Of a stretch of DNA of 64,000 bases, positions 61,202-64,000 are shown piece by piece. The DNA lies in the NCBI GenBank assembly GCA_033439795.1, contig JAUTDP010000003.1, forward strand, positions 2,790,001 through 2,854,000. Reading direction: 5' to 3'. The notes beneath the pieces were generated by a model. The model was not told where the DNA came from and made no database searches. It worked only from the letters and a program-made list of their open reading frames with translations. Position 1 is the stretch's first letter; each line of letters begins with the position of its first letter. The translations under genes were made by a program, and so were the position numbers. This stretch comes from Sordaria brevicollis (taxonomy: Eukaryota > Ascomycota > Sordariomycetes > Sordariales > Sordariaceae).

Positions 61202-64000
<2,799 letters not shown>

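Overview
The window reads as nuclear DNA of a filamentous ascomycete, most likely a Neurospora-like member of the Sordariales (an inference). The support is: short introns with GCTAAC-type branch points; a 3.6-kb AT-rich block with the CpA-to-TpA mutation pattern of repeat-induced point mutation (RIP); and families typical of these fungi (Con7, NoxR, a fungal Rictor with an N-terminal coiled coil, a sphingolipid C9-methyltransferase). No tRNA, rRNA or CRISPR array was recognised.

Layout. 0.4-1.7 kb: a Con7-type zinc-finger transcription factor (minus). 1.7-19.6 kb: nearly 18 kb without a convincing gene, carrying homopolymer and microsatellite tracts. 19.6-22.1 kb: a ten-exon bifunctional thiamine-synthesis enzyme, ThiD plus TenA (minus). 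23.0-24.9 kb: NoxR, the p67phox-like NADPH oxidase regulator (minus), with 5.4 kb of gene-free DNA upstream. 30.2-31.4 kb: copper chaperone for superoxide dismutase (minus), divergent from mitochondrial ribosomal protein uL13m at 32.4-33.1 kb (plus). 34.0-35.0 kb: urate oxidase (minus). 35.8-39.4 kb: a RIP-degraded Mutator-like DNA transposon bounded by inverted repeats and a short target-site duplication. 41.3-46.1 kb: the TORC2 subunit Rictor/Ste16 (plus). 48.7-50.4 kb: a polyglutamine FAR1-domain protein (minus). 52.7-53.3 kb: a small unassigned nuclear-looking protein (plus). 54.2-55.0 kb: cytosolic ribosomal protein eL34 (plus). 55.8-56.7 kb: an NDUFAF3-type complex I assembly factor (plus). 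57.9-59.7 kb: sphingolipid C9-methyltransferase (minus). 61.2-63.2 kb: a GH13 alpha-glucosidase (minus).

The genes are an ordinary chromosomal mix and not a cluster. Loose themes are growth and development signalling (Con7, NoxR, Rictor), redox and metal handling (NoxR, CCS, uricase), and mitochondrial function (uL13m, the NDUFAF3-like protein). All exon models were built by hand from splice consensus, and each total length was checked for divisibility by three. The one failure is uL13m, which lacks a single base in a run of seven C. The points most worth following are the transposon and its neighbourhood, the uricase that ends before the usual peroxisomal signal, the optional N-terminal extension of the copper chaperone, and several unusual splice structures. 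I did not find a clearly novel multi-gene system.
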